Below are positions 1 to 8,093 of a stretch of 59,300 nt of DNA, piece after piece. This DNA is from Cellulomonadaceae bacterium (GTDB lineage Bacteria > Actinomycetota > Actinomycetes > Actinomycetales > Cellulomonadaceae). The translations under genes and the position numbers were made by a program. The stretch is from assembly GCA_031256435.1 (NCBI GenBank), contig JAIRQO010000061.1, positions 1 to 59,300 on the forward strand, read 5' to 3'. The notes under the pieces were generated by a model. It was given only the letters and a program-made list of their open reading frames with translations. It did no database searches and was not told the DNA's origin. Numbering within the stretch: the stretch's first letter is position 1; the number at the start of each line of letters is the position of its first letter.

Positions 1-1
1 C

Positions 2-133
2 TACCGAGGCAATATCACGCCGCTGGCCACCGCGGAAGAACTGGCCGCCTCCATCCTGTTCCTGGCCAGCAAGGACGGCAGCAACGTCAACGGATCACTC
101 ATCGCGTCCGACAACGGCTGGTCTGCTATCTAA
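2..133 (+). CDS. SDR-family oxidoreductase, C-terminal end (5' truncated by window edge)
   Basis: Only the last 43 codons are present, in the frame starting at base 2 and ending with TAA at 131-133. The residues include the motif LFLASKDGSNVNGS followed by a closing DNGWSAI. This matches the usual end of classical short-chain dehydrogenases/reductases, where an E-[ED]-[IL]-A-x-x-[IV]-x-[FY]-L-[AC]-S helix precedes the N-G-[ST]-x-[IL]-x-[VA]-D-[GN]-G strand. These enzymes are NAD(P)-dependent soluble oxidoreductases. The catalytic Tyr-Lys pair and the Rossmann motif lie outside the window, so the substrate cannot be judged. Confidence 0.72.
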   Translation, partial: YRGNITPLATAEELAASILFLASKDGSNVNGSLIASDNGWSAI

Positions 134-251
134 CGCTGCTGGTCGGCGCTCCTTCGTCGTCGCACATTCCGACGACGATGATGGGTGCCCAGCCTGGGGT
201 AAGGATTGCGCGGCCGCGTCCCGAAGAGCCCTTCATGTCACACCCCTGGCG

Positions 252-257
252 TACGCT
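252..257 (+). promoter_or_regulatory. Putative -10 element (TACGCT) for a leaderless mRNA
   Basis: TACGCT lies exactly six bases before the ATG at 264 and no Shine-Dalgarno sequence is present between them. A -10 box at this distance would place the transcription start on the A of the start codon. No convincing -35 box is visible. Confidence 0.4.
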
Positions 258-263
258 GGTGGC

Positions 264-617
264 ATGGGAGATGTGAAGAAGTATCTGGAAACGTTGTCCG
301 ATGAGGACCGGGCATTAGTGGAGCGTGTGTATGACCGCGCGCGTTCCGTCATCCCGGACCTGACTGAGGGGACCAGTTACGGGATGCCGTGCCTGAAATA
401 TGACGGGCGCGCGTTGATTTCCGTGATGGTCACCAAGAATCACATTGGCGTGTACCCATACTCTGGCTCGGTCATCACCATCTGCGCCAAGGAACTGGAA
501 GGCTTCCGTACCACCAAAGGGTCCGTCTCGTTCACTGCCGAAAAGCCATTGCCAGATGCCGCCATTGATGCGCTGGTCACGGCACGGAGGGATTTAGTTG
601 ACGCCATGACGTGTTGA
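264..617 (+). CDS. DUF1801 domain-containing protein
   Basis: The gene encodes a 117-residue soluble protein. The pattern Y-L-x-x-L followed by P-D-L-T-E-G-x-S-Y-G-M-P, then H-I-G-V-Y-P and a repeated phenylalanine/threonine strand region, is characteristic of DUF1801 (YdhG-like) proteins, small single-domain proteins of unknown function. The length fits the family. It is a single gene with its own putative leaderless promoter and no obvious partner. The next kilobase downstream is repeat DNA. The molecular function is not known. Confidence 0.75.
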   Translation: MGDVKKYLETLSDEDRALVERVYDRARSVIPDLTEGTSYGMPCLKYDGRALISVMVTKNHIGVYPYSGSVITICAKELEGFRTTKGSVSFTAEKPLPDAAIDALVTARRDLVDAMTC

Positions 618-1293
618 GGTGATATCAGCCGTTGGTGCTGCGATGCCCAGTTGGGCGCCATACCGTGAGCGCCTTGCCACAAATCCTGTGACGTGGGGTT
701 TTGTTCAACGATGGTGCGGTTTGAGCCAAAACTGCATTCATGGTTCTCTGGTGGGGTTGGACGTGAGGGACGCAGGCGCGTACTGTTCTTCTTGTCGCCA
801 GGGAGACCGGGGGCCGCAAACGGTAGAACCGCAGTGGTTGCTGGGAACCTTGAGAGAGTCTCGAAAGAGGGTCTCGGGTGATATGCCCGTAGGGTTGGCC
901 GAGCGTTGGAAGCGTGGGTGAGCCCGGAGGAACGTTGAACGGTATTAGCAAACTTCGTTTGCTGCAACATCGGCCTTGGCTTCGGAAGAACAACCACGGT
1001 TATTCTTCTCTCAGCCTTCGTTGATGTAGAACTGTGAACGTACCGAAGCGAGCACACCATCTAGGAGCGTGGCCTTGTCATCACGGTGACAGGTAGATGC
1101 TCCCCGAGGTCACGGCCTTGGAAGCATAGATGAAAGCCCTGCATGTGGGGGATTGACTGGATACGTTCCGGATCACGCACACCACACTGGTCACGGCCAG
1201 GGTGGCAGGCCACCCAGGACGGTGCAACCCGCGTCACGGCGCAGGGCAACAAAGTCCCCGAGGTCACGGCCTTGGAAGCTAGCGGTGTCAAGC

Positions 1294-1336
1294 AAAGCCC
1301 CGAACGAAGCCGAAAGGCCCAACGTTACGGGGCTTT
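1294..1336 (+). terminator. Long hairpin with U-rich tail, copy 1
   Basis: AAAGCCCCGAACG pairs with CGTTACGGGGCTTT, leaving one bulge. Nested inside is a small GCC-GAAA-GGC stem with a GNRA-type tetraloop, and a T follows the stem. The shape is that of a rho-independent terminator that could act on either strand. The same structure is at 6138-6180 in inverted orientation. It may end an RNA transcribed from the repeat arm. Confidence 0.5.
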
Positions 1337-1390
1337 TCGCTTACCCAAAAACAAACCCCCCCACCTCGTCGCACCCCCACCCTCAGGCAC

Positions 1391-1470
1391 CCTCCTGGGC
1401 CCGGATAAGAGTGCGCCACACCCTCCTGGGCCCGGATAAGAGTGTGTCACCCCGTCGTGGGCCCGGATCA
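1391..1470. repeat. Degenerate ~31-bp tandem repeat (left arm)
   Basis: About two and a half copies of a roughly 31-bp unit containing CTGGGCCCGGATAAGAGTG occur head to tail, followed by further scattered GGGCCCGGAT motifs to about 1545. The right arm holds a cleaner array of the same unit. Confidence 0.65.
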
Positions 1471-1587
1471 CTCACCCAAAGAGCGGCGTTGCGTGACTAA
1501 TCCGGGCCCACGACGATAGATAGGGGGCTAATCCGGGCCCACGGCCAAACACGCACGTCCTGGGCAGCCCCACGGCCACCCCCACCC

Positions 1588-1648
1588 ATCCTGGGTAGCC
1601 CCATGGCCACTTGAGGGCCCCAAAAGTGGCCACAGGACTACCCAGGAT
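1588..1648. repeat. 61-bp palindrome, copy 1
   Basis: The ends ATCCTGGGTAG and CTACCCAGGAT are exact reverse complements, and an inner GTGGCCACTTT-type core lies around GGGCCC. Related palindromes are at 5830-5890 and 50165-50223. The element sits just upstream of the DUF1905 gene and could fold as a long hairpin in RNA. No protein-coding potential is apparent. Confidence 0.8.
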
Positions 1649-1684
1649 CAGGGAATCCGGAACTATACCGGCGCTCGGGTACGG

Positions 1685-1690
1685 TAGGCT
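1685..1690 (+). promoter_or_regulatory. Putative -10 element (TAGGCT) for a leaderless mRNA
   Basis: TAGGCT ends exactly six bases before the ATG at 1697, and no ribosome binding site lies between. It fits the same spacing rule as several other first genes in this window. Confidence 0.4.
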
Positions 1691-1696
1691 AACCCG

Positions 1697-1990
1697 ATGC
1701 TGCGGGTGACGTTCGAGGGGGTCCTGGAAACCGGAACCCATGGCCGCGGAACCTACACGTGGATCACGGCAGATGAGGAAACAGCGGACCTCCTAGAGGC
1801 CATTCCCGTTCCGCGCATCGGATTCCAAGCCATCAAGGTCCGCGCCACTGTGGGCACAACGTCCTGGGACACCTCGGTTTTCCCGAGCAATGGCTCCTAC
1901 CTTCTGCTCATCTCCAAGAAGCTACGCGCGGCCGAGACGCTTGAAACCGGCGATGCGGTGACCGTCCACCTTGACGTCGTAGGGACGTGA
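1697..1990 (+). CDS. DUF1905 domain-containing protein
   Basis: The gene encodes a 97-residue protein with the DUF1905 pattern: an opening F-E-G-V-L-E strand, an I-P-V-P-R segment, K-V-R-A-T-V-G, a serine/glycine turn, L-L-L-I-S-K-K-L-R and a closing G-D-A-V-T-V-H-L-D strand. DUF1905 forms a small beta-barrel of unknown function, sometimes found fused to a bacteriocin-protection (OmdA) domain that is absent here. It is the first gene in the segment enclosed by the inverted repeats and is followed 54 bases later by the MGMT-like gene in the same direction, so the two may be co-transcribed. Confidence 0.75.
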   Translation: MLRVTFEGVLETGTHGRGTYTWITADEETADLLEAIPVPRIGFQAIKVRATVGTTSWDTSVFPSNGSYLLLISKKLRAAETLETGDAVTVHLDVVGT

Positions 1991-2044
1991 TGGCCAGCAC
2001 ATGACAAGCACCATTCGCGCATCAGGCACCCTGAAGGAGACCCC

Positions 2045-2413
2045 GTGACACCCTCACCCGTGACACCCTCACGCATGACACCCGCACACGAGTACGCAGC
2101 AGCGGTACTGGACGTGGTCCGGCAGATTCCTCCGGGACATGCCATGACGTATGGTCTGATTGCTGAAGTGGTGGCAGAGAAACTGGGCCGAGGCGGACCT
2201 CGCCAGGTAGGCAACGTGATGTCCGGTGGCGAGACGGGCGATCCTGCCACCTGGGACGATGTCCCGTGGTGGCGCGTGGTCAACGCCTCCGGTAACCCCC
2301 CAGCGCACTACATCACCGAAGCCTTGGACGCCCTGCGCGCTGAAGCCACCCCGCTGAAACGCAACGGAACGCAGGTGGACCTGAAACGCGCCATCTGGTA
2401 CCCGGGGAAGTGA
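2045..2413 (+). CDS. MGMT-family alkyltransferase-like protein (ATL type, no active-site Cys)
   Basis: This 122-residue protein belongs to the DNA-binding-domain family of O6-alkylguanine-DNA alkyltransferases. It has V-R-Q-I-P-P-G-H-A-M-T-Y-G, R-Q-V-G-N-V-M and a closing L-K-R-N-G-x-x-V-D-L. Where true methyltransferases carry the P-C-H-R-V active site, this protein has P-W-W-R-V, so it cannot accept an alkyl group. Such alkyltransferase-like proteins bind O6-alkylguanine and hand it to nucleotide excision repair. The GTG at 2045 is preceded by AAGGAGA at good spacing; an in-frame ATG at 2075 gives a shorter alternative. The gene ends 7 bases before the MFS gene. Confidence 0.82.
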   Translation: MTPSPVTPSRMTPAHEYAAAVLDVVRQIPPGHAMTYGLIAEVVAEKLGRGGPRQVGNVMSGGETGDPATWDDVPWWRVVNASGNPPAHYITEALDALRAEATPLKRNGTQVDLKRAIWYPGK

Positions 2414-2420
2414 TGCGCCG

Positions 2421-3848
2421 ATGCCCTCCCTTCACATCTCCTCATTAACCTCGGCAGCAACCCGCTTATTCACCTCGCTCGGCCCGGCATTCACCCGCTT
2501 GTGGACCGCCTCGGCGCTGTCTAACCTTGCTGATGGCGTGCTGAAAATCGCGATCCCCCTCGTCGCCGTGCAATTCACCACCTCCCCCATGCTCCTCGGC
2601 TGGCTTGTCACATGCCTGTCCCTCCCGTGGCTCCTCTTCTCGCTTCCCATCGGCGCCATCACGGACCGCGTGGATCGCAAACAAGCCATGCTCATTGCCA
2701 ACACCGCACGCGGCGTGGTGGCGGCCTTGGTGGCAGTGGTCCTCGCCACCGGGAACGGCAGCATCGGGATGCTCATGGTGGCGGCGTTCTTCCTGGGAAT
2801 CGCCGAAGTTCTCTATGACACCACGGCGCAATCCATCGTGCCGCAGGTGGTGGGCAGGGATCACCTGGAGCGAGCCAACGCGCGGATTCAAGGCGTGGAG
2901 ATTGTTGCCAACCAGTTTGTAGGCCCGCCTTTGGGCGGCCTGGTAGTGGGCGTTGCCGTGGCCTTCGCCGCCGGAATTCCCGCCGCGCTGTGGGCCGTTG
3001 CCGTGGCCACGCTCGCCACCATGCCCGGGCGGTACAAGGCTCGTAGGGCGTCAATTTCCGACGACGATGGAGTTGCCGAAGCCGCGCGCGGGGACGCAGG
3101 TGTCTCTCTGGCGAACCGTAATGAATCCTTGGATTCCCCTGCGGATCAACCTCGCCAGCGTCCAGGAATCTGGGCTGACGTGGTGGAGGGACTGAAGTAC
3201 CTCTTCACCCACAAGGTTCTGCGTGCCTTGGCCTTAATGACCGGGCTGTCCAATCTGGCGGCCGTGGCAGCCGGGGCCGTCTTTGTCCTCTTCGCAGTGG
3301 GGCCTGACTCCGCGATGCACCTGACCGGAGAGCAGTTTGGGTTGCTGAACACCACCACGGCATTGGGAGCGGTCACCGGGGCGCTGGTGGCTGGGCGCCT
3401 GACTACCTTCATGGGCCGGGCCAGATCCCTGGCCGTGTCCATGTTCACCTTTGCCTGCTTTGTGGGAATCCCTGCTCTCACAACCAATCCGTTCATCATT
3501 GGAGCGGTGTGGGCGGTGTCCGGCATCGGCTTGATGCAATGGAACATCATTGCCGTGTCCCTCAGGCAAACCGTGACTCCGCCCCACATGTTGGGCCGAG
3601 TCAACTCCACGTATCGTTTGCTGGCCTGGGGAACCATGCCCATCGGCGCCGCCCTCGGCGGCGCTCTGGGTCAGGCATGGGGGCTTCGTGCGGTGTTCAT
3701 TGCCGGTGCTGTGGTCACAGCAATCTCGGCTGCTGGCCTCCTGTCCGTCACCGACGCCTCGATAGCCGAGGCCGAGGCCGCCGTGGAAATGCCTGAACCC
3801 CAGGCGAGCGAACTATCAGACGACCAGCCCTCGGAGAATCACCCCTAG
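2421..3848 (+). CDS. MFS transporter (multidrug-efflux-like)
   Basis: The gene encodes a 475-residue membrane protein with about 12 hydrophobic segments and the MFS loop 2-3 signature [10 protein letters not shown] near residue 80, followed by a [16 protein letters not shown] segment. That second motif is typical of the enterobactin-exporter/macrolide-efflux-like MFS group in Gram-positive bacteria. The central cytoplasmic loop (about residues 205-250) is long and charged. GGGGAAG precedes the ATG. The stop codon overlaps the end of ilvD by four bases in convergent orientation. The exported compound cannot be deduced. Confidence 0.85.
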   Translation: MPSLHISSLTSAATRLFTSLGPAFTRLWTASALSNLADGVLKIAIPLVAVQFTTSPMLLGWLVTCLSLPWLLFSLPIGAITDRVDRKQAMLIANTARGVVAALVAVVLATGNGSIGMLMVAAFFLGIAEVLYDTTAQSIVPQVVGRDHLERANARIQGVEIVANQFVGPPLGGLVVGVAVAFAAGIPAALWAVAVATLATMPGRYKARRASISDDDGVAEAARGDAGVSLANRNESLDSPADQPRQRPGIWADVVEGLKYLFTHKVLRALALMTGLSNLAAVAAGAVFVLFAVGPDSAMHLTGEQFGLLNTTTALGAVTGALVAGRLTTFMGRARSLAVSMFTFACFVGIPALTTNPFIIGAVWAVSGIGLMQWNIIAVSLRQTVTPPHMLGRVNSTYRLLAWGTMPIGAALGGALGQAWGLRAVFIAGAVVTAISAAGLLSVTDASIAEAEAAVEMPEPQASELSDDQPSENHP

Positions 3849-5785
3849 GCAGACTTCCGCTCAATCAGGGTCACATCTCGCACAGCACCGCGATCAGCAC
3901 TTGTGGCCATGGCGGCGTACGCCTGCAACGCTGGGGATACCGTCCGGTCCCGGTCTCGCGGCTGCCACGGGGAGGGGCTCGCGTCCATGGCAGCACGTCG
4001 GCGGGCTAATTCATCGTCGGACACGTTGAGACGAATCAGCCGCTCGTGAACGTTGATCTCAATCTCGTCGCCGTCCTCCACCAGACCGATCAGACCACCA
4101 GCCGCAGCCTCGGGAGCAATGTGTCCTACGGAGATGCCGGAACTGCCGCCGCTGAAGCGTCCGTCCGTGATCAGGGCAACGTCCTTGCCCAAACCGCGGC
4201 CCTTGATGAAACTGGTGGGATACAGCATTTCTTGCATGCCGGGGCCTCCGCTCGGGCCTTCGTACCGCACCACCACCACGTGCCCGGGCTTCACCTCCTT
4301 GCGCAGGATCTTGTCCACCGCTTCTTCCTGGGACTCCGTGACCAGCGCCGTCCCCACAAAGCGGAAGAGAGATTCATCAATGCCGGCGGATTTGATTACG
4401 GCTCCGTCATCGGCAAGGTTTCCGTGAAGAACAGCCAAGCCGCCGTCCTTGGTGTACGCGTGGGCGGCGTCCCGGATGCACCCGTTCTCGGCGTCCGTGT
4501 CCAAGGTTTCCCAGCGGTTTGAGGTGCTGAACGGCTCCGTAGTGCGCACGCCTCCGGGGGCAGCGTGGAAAAGGTCAATCGCCTCGGGCATGACGGAATG
4601 CCTGCGTATATCCCACTCTTCCAGGAACTGCGCCAGCGTGGGGGCGTGGACCGTGCTGGTGGTGGTGTCGAGCTTTCCGGCCCGTTCGAGTTCACCCAGG
4701 AGTGCTGGGATTCCACCGGCCCGGTGAACATCTTCCATGTGATACGTGGGGCTATTGGGGGCCACCTTGGACAAGCACGGGACATTCCTGCTGATCCGGT
4801 CAATGTCCTTCAACGTGAAGTCCACTCCGGCTTCCTGGGCTGCGGCCAGCGTGTGGAGCACGGTGTTGGTGGAACCGCCCATGGCCACATCCAGGGCCAT
4901 CGCGTTCTCGAAAGCCGCCTTGGTGGCAATGCCGCGCGGAGCAGCTGAGTCATCACCATCGTCGTAATAACGGCTGCACAACTCCACAATGGTGCGTCCG
5001 GCCTGGAGGAACAAATTCTTACGCGCCACATGCGTGGCGAGCGTGCTGCCGTTGCCGGGGAGAGCCAGGCCGAGCGCTTCGGTGAGGCAGTTCATGGAGT
5101 TGGCGGTAAACATGCCCGAGCAGGATCCACAGGTGGGGCAGGCGGACTCTTCCACTTGGGCCAGTGCTTCGTCGGACACGGAGTCATCGGCCGCGTAGTT
5201 GATGGCGTTGATCAGGTTGAGCGGGGTGCCCGGGACGTTGTCAGCCTGGATGGGCTTGCCCGCTTCCATGGGGCCGCCGGACACAAAGATGGCCGGGATG
5301 TTCAGGCGGAGCGCGGCCAGGAGCATGCCCGGGGTGATCTTGTCACAGTTGGAAATGCACACTATTGCGTCCGCGCAGTGGGCGTTAACCATGTACTCCA
5401 CGCTGTCCGCGATGAGTTCGCGGCTCGGCAAGCTGTAGAGCATGCCGTGGTGGCCCATCGCGATGCCATCATCCACAGCGATGGTGTTGAACTCCTTGGG
5501 CACGCCGCCGGCTTGCGTGATGGCGCCCGCTACTAGTCCGCCCATGTCCTTGAGGTGGACGTGACCTGGGACAAACTGCGTGAAACTGTTGGCAATGGCG
5601 ATGATCGGTTTGCCGAAGTCCTCGCTGGTCATGCCTGTGGCCCGCCACAGCGAGCGCGCGCCCGCCATATTCCGGCCGTGAGTGGAGGTGCGGCTGCGCA
5701 GAGGACGTTTGCGGGCCGGAGGTGGGGTGGGGGCCGCGTCAGTGGAAACAGGCGTTGGGTGGGGCATCGCCGGGTCAGAGGTCAT
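3845..5785 (-). CDS. ilvD: Dihydroxy-acid dehydratase
   Basis: IlvD dehydrates 2,3-dihydroxy-3-methylvalerate/isovalerate to the 2-keto acids in isoleucine and valine synthesis, using an iron-sulfur cluster and Mg2+. The 646-residue protein shows [34 protein letters not shown] and [17 protein letters not shown], which carry the cluster cysteines, and ends with the barrel domain G-R-F-S-G-G-S-S-G. It is longer than the common ~615-residue form because of a proline/alanine-rich N-terminal stretch of about 30 residues. A TAGACT hexamer six bases upstream supports the ATG at 5785 as a leaderless start. It is separated from other branched-chain genes; leuCD lie 20 kb away. Confidence 0.96.
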   Translation of the reverse strand: MTSDPAMPHPTPVSTDAAPTPPPARKRPLRSRTSTHGRNMAGARSLWRATGMTSEDFGKPIIAIANSFTQFVPGHVHLKDMGGLVAGAITQAGGVPKEFNTIAVDDGIAMGHHGMLYSLPSRELIADSVEYMVNAHCADAIVCISNCDKITPGMLLAALRLNIPAIFVSGGPMEAGKPIQADNVPGTPLNLINAINYAADDSVSDEALAQVEESACPTCGSCSGMFTANSMNCLTEALGLALPGNGSTLATHVARKNLFLQAGRTIVELCSRYYDDGDDSAAPRGIATKAAFENAMALDVAMGGSTNTVLHTLAAAQEAGVDFTLKDIDRISRNVPCLSKVAPNSPTYHMEDVHRAGGIPALLGELERAGKLDTTTSTVHAPTLAQFLEEWDIRRHSVMPEAIDLFHAAPGGVRTTEPFSTSNRWETLDTDAENGCIRDAAHAYTKDGGLAVLHGNLADDGAVIKSAGIDESLFRFVGTALVTESQEEAVDKILRKEVKPGHVVVVRYEGPSGGPGMQEMLYPTSFIKGRGLGKDVALITDGRFSGGSSGISVGHIAPEAAAGGLIGLVEDGDEIEINVHERLIRLNVSDDELARRRAAMDASPSPWQPRDRDRTVSPALQAYAAMATSADRGAVRDVTLIERKSA

Positions 5786-5791
5786 GGCGCG

Positions 5792-5797
5792 AGTCTA
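5792..5797 (-). promoter_or_regulatory. Putative -10 element (TAGACT) of a leaderless ilvD transcript
   Basis: On the minus strand TAGACT is followed by six bases and then the ilvD ATG. No Shine-Dalgarno sequence is visible. The 61-bp palindrome at 5830-5890 lies just upstream. Confidence 0.45.
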
Positions 5798-5829
5798 GCG
5801 GGCTATCGCATTGATCCTGGGTATCCCTG

Positions 5830-5890
5830 ATCCTGGGTAGTCCTGTGGCCACTTTTGGGGCCCTAAAGTGGCCATGGGGCTACCCAGGAT
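5830..5890. repeat. 61-bp palindrome, copy 2
   Basis: The same element as at 1588-1648, with ends ATCCTGGGTAG and CTACCCAGGAT around GTGGCCACTTT...AAAGTGGCCA. A partial extra end (GATCCTGGGTATCCCTGATC) precedes it at about 5813. It lies directly upstream of ilvD. Confidence 0.8.
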
Positions 5891-5977
5891 GGGTGGGGTT
5901 GGCCGTGGGCCCGGATGAGTCACCTATCTATCGTTGTGGGTCCGGATTAGTCACTCAAAGCCGCTCTTTGGGTGGGT

Positions 5978-6090
5978 CATCCGGGCCCAGGACGGGGTGA
6001 CACACTCTCATCCGGGCCCGGGACGGGGTGACGCACTCTCATCCGGGCCCGGGACGGGGTGACACACTCTTATCCGGGCCCAGGAGGGTG
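5978..6090. repeat. ~31-bp tandem repeat array (right arm)
   Basis: Three to four head-to-tail copies of a unit reading about GACGGGGTGACACACTCTCA then TCCGGGCCCGG. There are no spacers between the units, so it is a simple tandem repeat rather than a CRISPR array. The copy number differs from the left arm, which suggests slippage. Confidence 0.75.
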
Positions 6091-6137
6091 TTCGAGAGGG
6101 GGTGCGACGAGGTGGGGGCTTGTTTTTGGGTAAGCGA

Positions 6138-6180
6138 AAAGCCCCGTAACGTTGGGCCTTTCGGCTTCGTTCGGGGCTTT
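6138..6180 (-). terminator. Long hairpin with U-rich tail, copy 2
   Basis: This is the inverted copy of the hairpin at 1294-1336: AAAGCCCCGAACG, a nested GCC-GAAA-GGC stem and CGTTACGGGGCTTT. The stem sequence is fully conserved between the two arms. Confidence 0.5.
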
Positions 6181-6559
6181 GCTTGACACCGCTGGCTTCC
6201 AAGGCCGTGACCTCGGGGAGCATCTACCTGTCACCGTGATGACAAGGCCACGCTCCTAGATGGTGTGCTCGCTTCGGTACGTTCACAGTTCTAATGCTCA
6301 ACGTTCCTCCGGGTTCACCCACGCTTCCAACGCTCGGCCAACCCTACGGGCACGTCACCCGAGACCCTCTTTCGAGACTCTCTCAAGGTTCCCAGCAACC
6401 ACTGCGGTTCTACCGTTTGCGGCCCCCGGTCTCCCTGGCGACAAGAAGAACAGTACGCGCCTGCATCCCTCACGTCCAACCCCGCCAGAGAACCATGAAT
6501 GCAGTTTTGGCTCAAACCGCACCATCGTCGAACAAAACACCACGTCACAAGCACGAGGC

Positions 6560-7129
6560 CTACTCGTCGTACACACCCCACAACTGCTCATCAAGCTTGA
6601 CATCTTGATACACCTGACCCAAGAACTTGTCCGACGCAATCAGAATCAGGATGCCGTAGTACATGGAGCGGAAGTACTCGGCCATCTGCGCCAGGGGTTC
6701 AATAGTGGGGTCCGCGTAGAGCAGCGCCATGCACACCAGAACGGCCATGTAGTAGAAATACATGCCGGACTTCAGGGAAACGTCCTCCATGACCCAGCGG
6801 TAGGTACGCGAGAACACCGTTTTACGTCCGTGACGCATCAGCCAGGCGTACACCCTGGGAGCCGTAAAGTAGTTGAACTTATCAATCGCTACAAAAACAA
6901 AGATCAGTGCCACATTCCAGATGGTGGCGTGGAGAAGGTTGCGCTCCGTGACCACAGCAAAAATGTAGCCCGTCAGGAAATAGAACCCATACGCTATGGC
7001 GATGGCGCCAAGCACGTATTCCACGCGCTTCCTCCACGTCCGCAACGGAGTCACCCGCTGCGTTACGGAAGTAGTGGTCACTGTGTCAGGATAGGCGCAA
7101 TGCCGTCGATACCGCGCCCGTTGCAACAC
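6560..7129 (-). CDS. Hypothetical membrane protein with about four membrane segments
   Basis: The longest form is 189 residues. Hydrophobic stretches lie around Y-V-L-G-A-I-A-I-A-Y-G-F, I-W-N-V-A-L-I-F-V-F-V, Y-M-A-V-L-V-C-M-A-L-L and Y-Y-G-I-L-I-L-I-A, with a short charged C-terminus ending in YDE. I recognise no family. The start is uncertain: the GTG at 7129 gives the long form, and a GTG at 7081 would remove 16 basic residues. Neither has a clear ribosome binding site. The stop codon lies ten bases from the edge of the right inverted-repeat arm, so the arm forms the 3' flank of this gene. Confidence 0.65.
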   Translation of the reverse strand: MLQRARYRRHCAYPDTVTTTSVTQRVTPLRTWRKRVEYVLGAIAIAYGFYFLTGYIFAVVTERNLLHATIWNVALIFVFVAIDKFNYFTAPRVYAWLMRHGRKTVFSRTYRWVMEDVSLKSGMYFYYMAVLVCMALLYADPTIEPLAQMAEYFRSMYYGILILIASDKFLGQVYQDVKLDEQLWGVYDE

Positions 7130-7236
7130 CGTCTAGCGTTCCAGTCTGAATGGTTACCGAATTGTTATCCGGCGTGCCGATAGAGTGCTAATGCTGATGG
7201 AGTCGAACGCCTCGCGGCGCTGGGAGGTGATGCACG

Positions 7237-7704
7237 ATGAATCGTCAGGGTATCGATATAGCCAAACTCATCATGGGTGGGCTCGCTGTTGCGTTGATCG
7301 CCATGACCATCTCAACTTTGCTCGCCGCGTTCTACCTCCACATTGGGTGGATAGCGTTCCGCGGACTCGCCCAGGCGCTCGTACTAGCCTATTGGATCTC
7401 CCTGATTCTCTTTGCTAACCGGTTCCCTCGCGTGAGTGCCGTAGCATCGGTTGCTCTTGTCATTTACTCTGGCATCGGATTTATCCCATGGTCAATGCAG
7501 ATGAATTCTCCCCCTCAGTCGCCTTTTCCAAATCTCTGGCGTGGTTTCGATGCTTTGTGGTTTTTCCAGGCGCTCAGCCCACTCATCTGGGCAACTGCGG
7601 CAACACTCGCCGGAGGCCTCCTGTGCCAGATGGTGGCCAAGCGAAGAATGAATAATCAGAACCTCCTAGACGGTACCCAGACCAACAATGCGAACAAAAG
7701 CTAG
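7237..7704 (+). CDS. Hypothetical integral membrane protein (four membrane segments)
   Basis: The gene encodes 155 residues with four hydrophobic segments: L-I-M-G-G-L-A-V-A-L-I-A, A-L-V-L-A-Y-W-I-S-L-I-L-F, V-A-S-V-A-L-V-I-Y-S-G-I and L-I-W-A-T-A-A-T-L-A-G-G. A polar asparagine-rich tail follows. GGGAGGTG upstream of the ATG at 7237 is a strong ribosome binding site and fixes the start. It is divergent from the membrane protein gene on its left. No family is recognised. Confidence 0.65.
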   Translation: MNRQGIDIAKLIMGGLAVALIAMTISTLLAAFYLHIGWIAFRGLAQALVLAYWISLILFANRFPRVSAVASVALVIYSGIGFIPWSMQMNSPPQSPFPNLWRGFDALWFFQALSPLIWATAATLAGGLLCQMVAKRRMNNQNLLDGTQTNNANKS

Positions 7705-7892
7705 TCTCCTCGGTGCGACGAGCGCGCAGGTGCGCGCAGTGAGTGGTGCCACACTGTCCACCACACGAACCGCGTCAGCACCACCGGATATCACCCCGAC
7801 CAGGTCTGCCTGTGCGGCTGCACCGACGAAAAGCAATGAGTACAACCGGTGCAGATGTGCCAAGACTCTACCGTTTTCGGGATAGTTATGAC

Positions 7893-8093
7893 ATGCCAGG
7901 GAAGTGGACATACCGCGAGGTCGTGAGCAGGGTTGCTCGCGACCCGTATGGGTACGTCACCACCCGGCAGGCGGCCGCCGCTGACGTGCCTCCCATTGAG
8001 ATACCAAAACTCGCTGCCAGAGGTGGACTTAAGCGGATAGGTTACGGCATCTACCGAATCCCCGAGATCTCCGCAACGAGCCACCGCCCCTAG
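7893..8093 (+). pseudogene. Truncated AbiEi-like antitoxin (N-terminal winged-helix domain only)
   Basis: The 66 residues W-T-Y-R-E-V-V-S-R-V to Y-R-I-P-E-I contain the pattern D-P-x-G-x-V-T-T-x-Q-A-A-A-A-x-V, then L-x-x-x-G-x-L-x-R-I-G-x-G-I-Y-R-I, typical of the N-terminal DNA-binding domain of type IV AbiEi antitoxins. Full-length members run to about 200 residues or more. This one stops straight after the winged helix, and no AbiEii nucleotidyltransferase toxin gene is nearby. It may be a remnant or a small stand-alone DNA-binding protein. ATG 7893 is used here; ATG 7836 would add 19 residues. It overlaps the end of hisN by four bases, convergently. Confidence 0.5.

Larger units (their letters stand above)
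687..1650. repeat. Long inverted repeat, left arm (no convincing gene inside)
   Basis: This stretch is repeated in inverted orientation at 5824-6549. The copies are nearly identical over about 690-940 (compare 6293-6549) and over the hairpin region around 1294. Relative to the right arm, the left arm has about 87 extra bases near 943-1029 and about 154 extra bases near 1126-1279. The second difference is bounded by a directly repeated 24-bp string (1102-1125 and 1256-1279), which suggests deletion in the right arm by recombination between the short repeats. Reading frames exist on both strands but none has a start signal or a recognisable family. The arm also holds a structured hairpin, a short tandem array and a 61-bp palindrome, listed separately. 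Confidence 0.85.
5824..6549. repeat. Long inverted repeat, right arm (no convincing gene inside)
   Basis: This is the reverse-complement partner of 687-1650 and fills most of the 775-base gap between ilvD and the membrane protein gene ending at 6560. The outer boundary is clear: the shared sequence TTGTTCAACGATGGTGCGG at 701-719 has its near-identical partner at 6517-6535, and similarity fades near 6549, just before the next stop codon. The right arm lacks two blocks found in the left arm. A 307-codon open frame that crosses it on the plus strand was rejected because it also covers the neighbouring real gene. Confidence 0.85.

Noticed and set aside
440..1060. 206-codon minus-strand frame over the left repeat arm
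   Set aside because: It runs antisense into the DUF1801 gene and is interrupted by the indel differences in the other arm; no ribosome binding site or family.
687..1340. Possible RNase P RNA, tmRNA or rRNA fragment in the repeat arms
   Set aside because: I compared the arm with remembered conserved cores of these RNAs and found no match; it remains an unidentified repeat.
5978..6090. Possible CRISPR-like array
   Set aside because: The ~31-bp units abut directly with no variable spacers and no cas genes are nearby; it is a plain tandem repeat.
6260..7183. 307-codon open frame on the plus strand across the right repeat arm
   Set aside because: Its second half overlaps the membrane-protein gene antisense, and its first half is repeat DNA whose partner copy has several indels relative to it, so the frame is not conserved.
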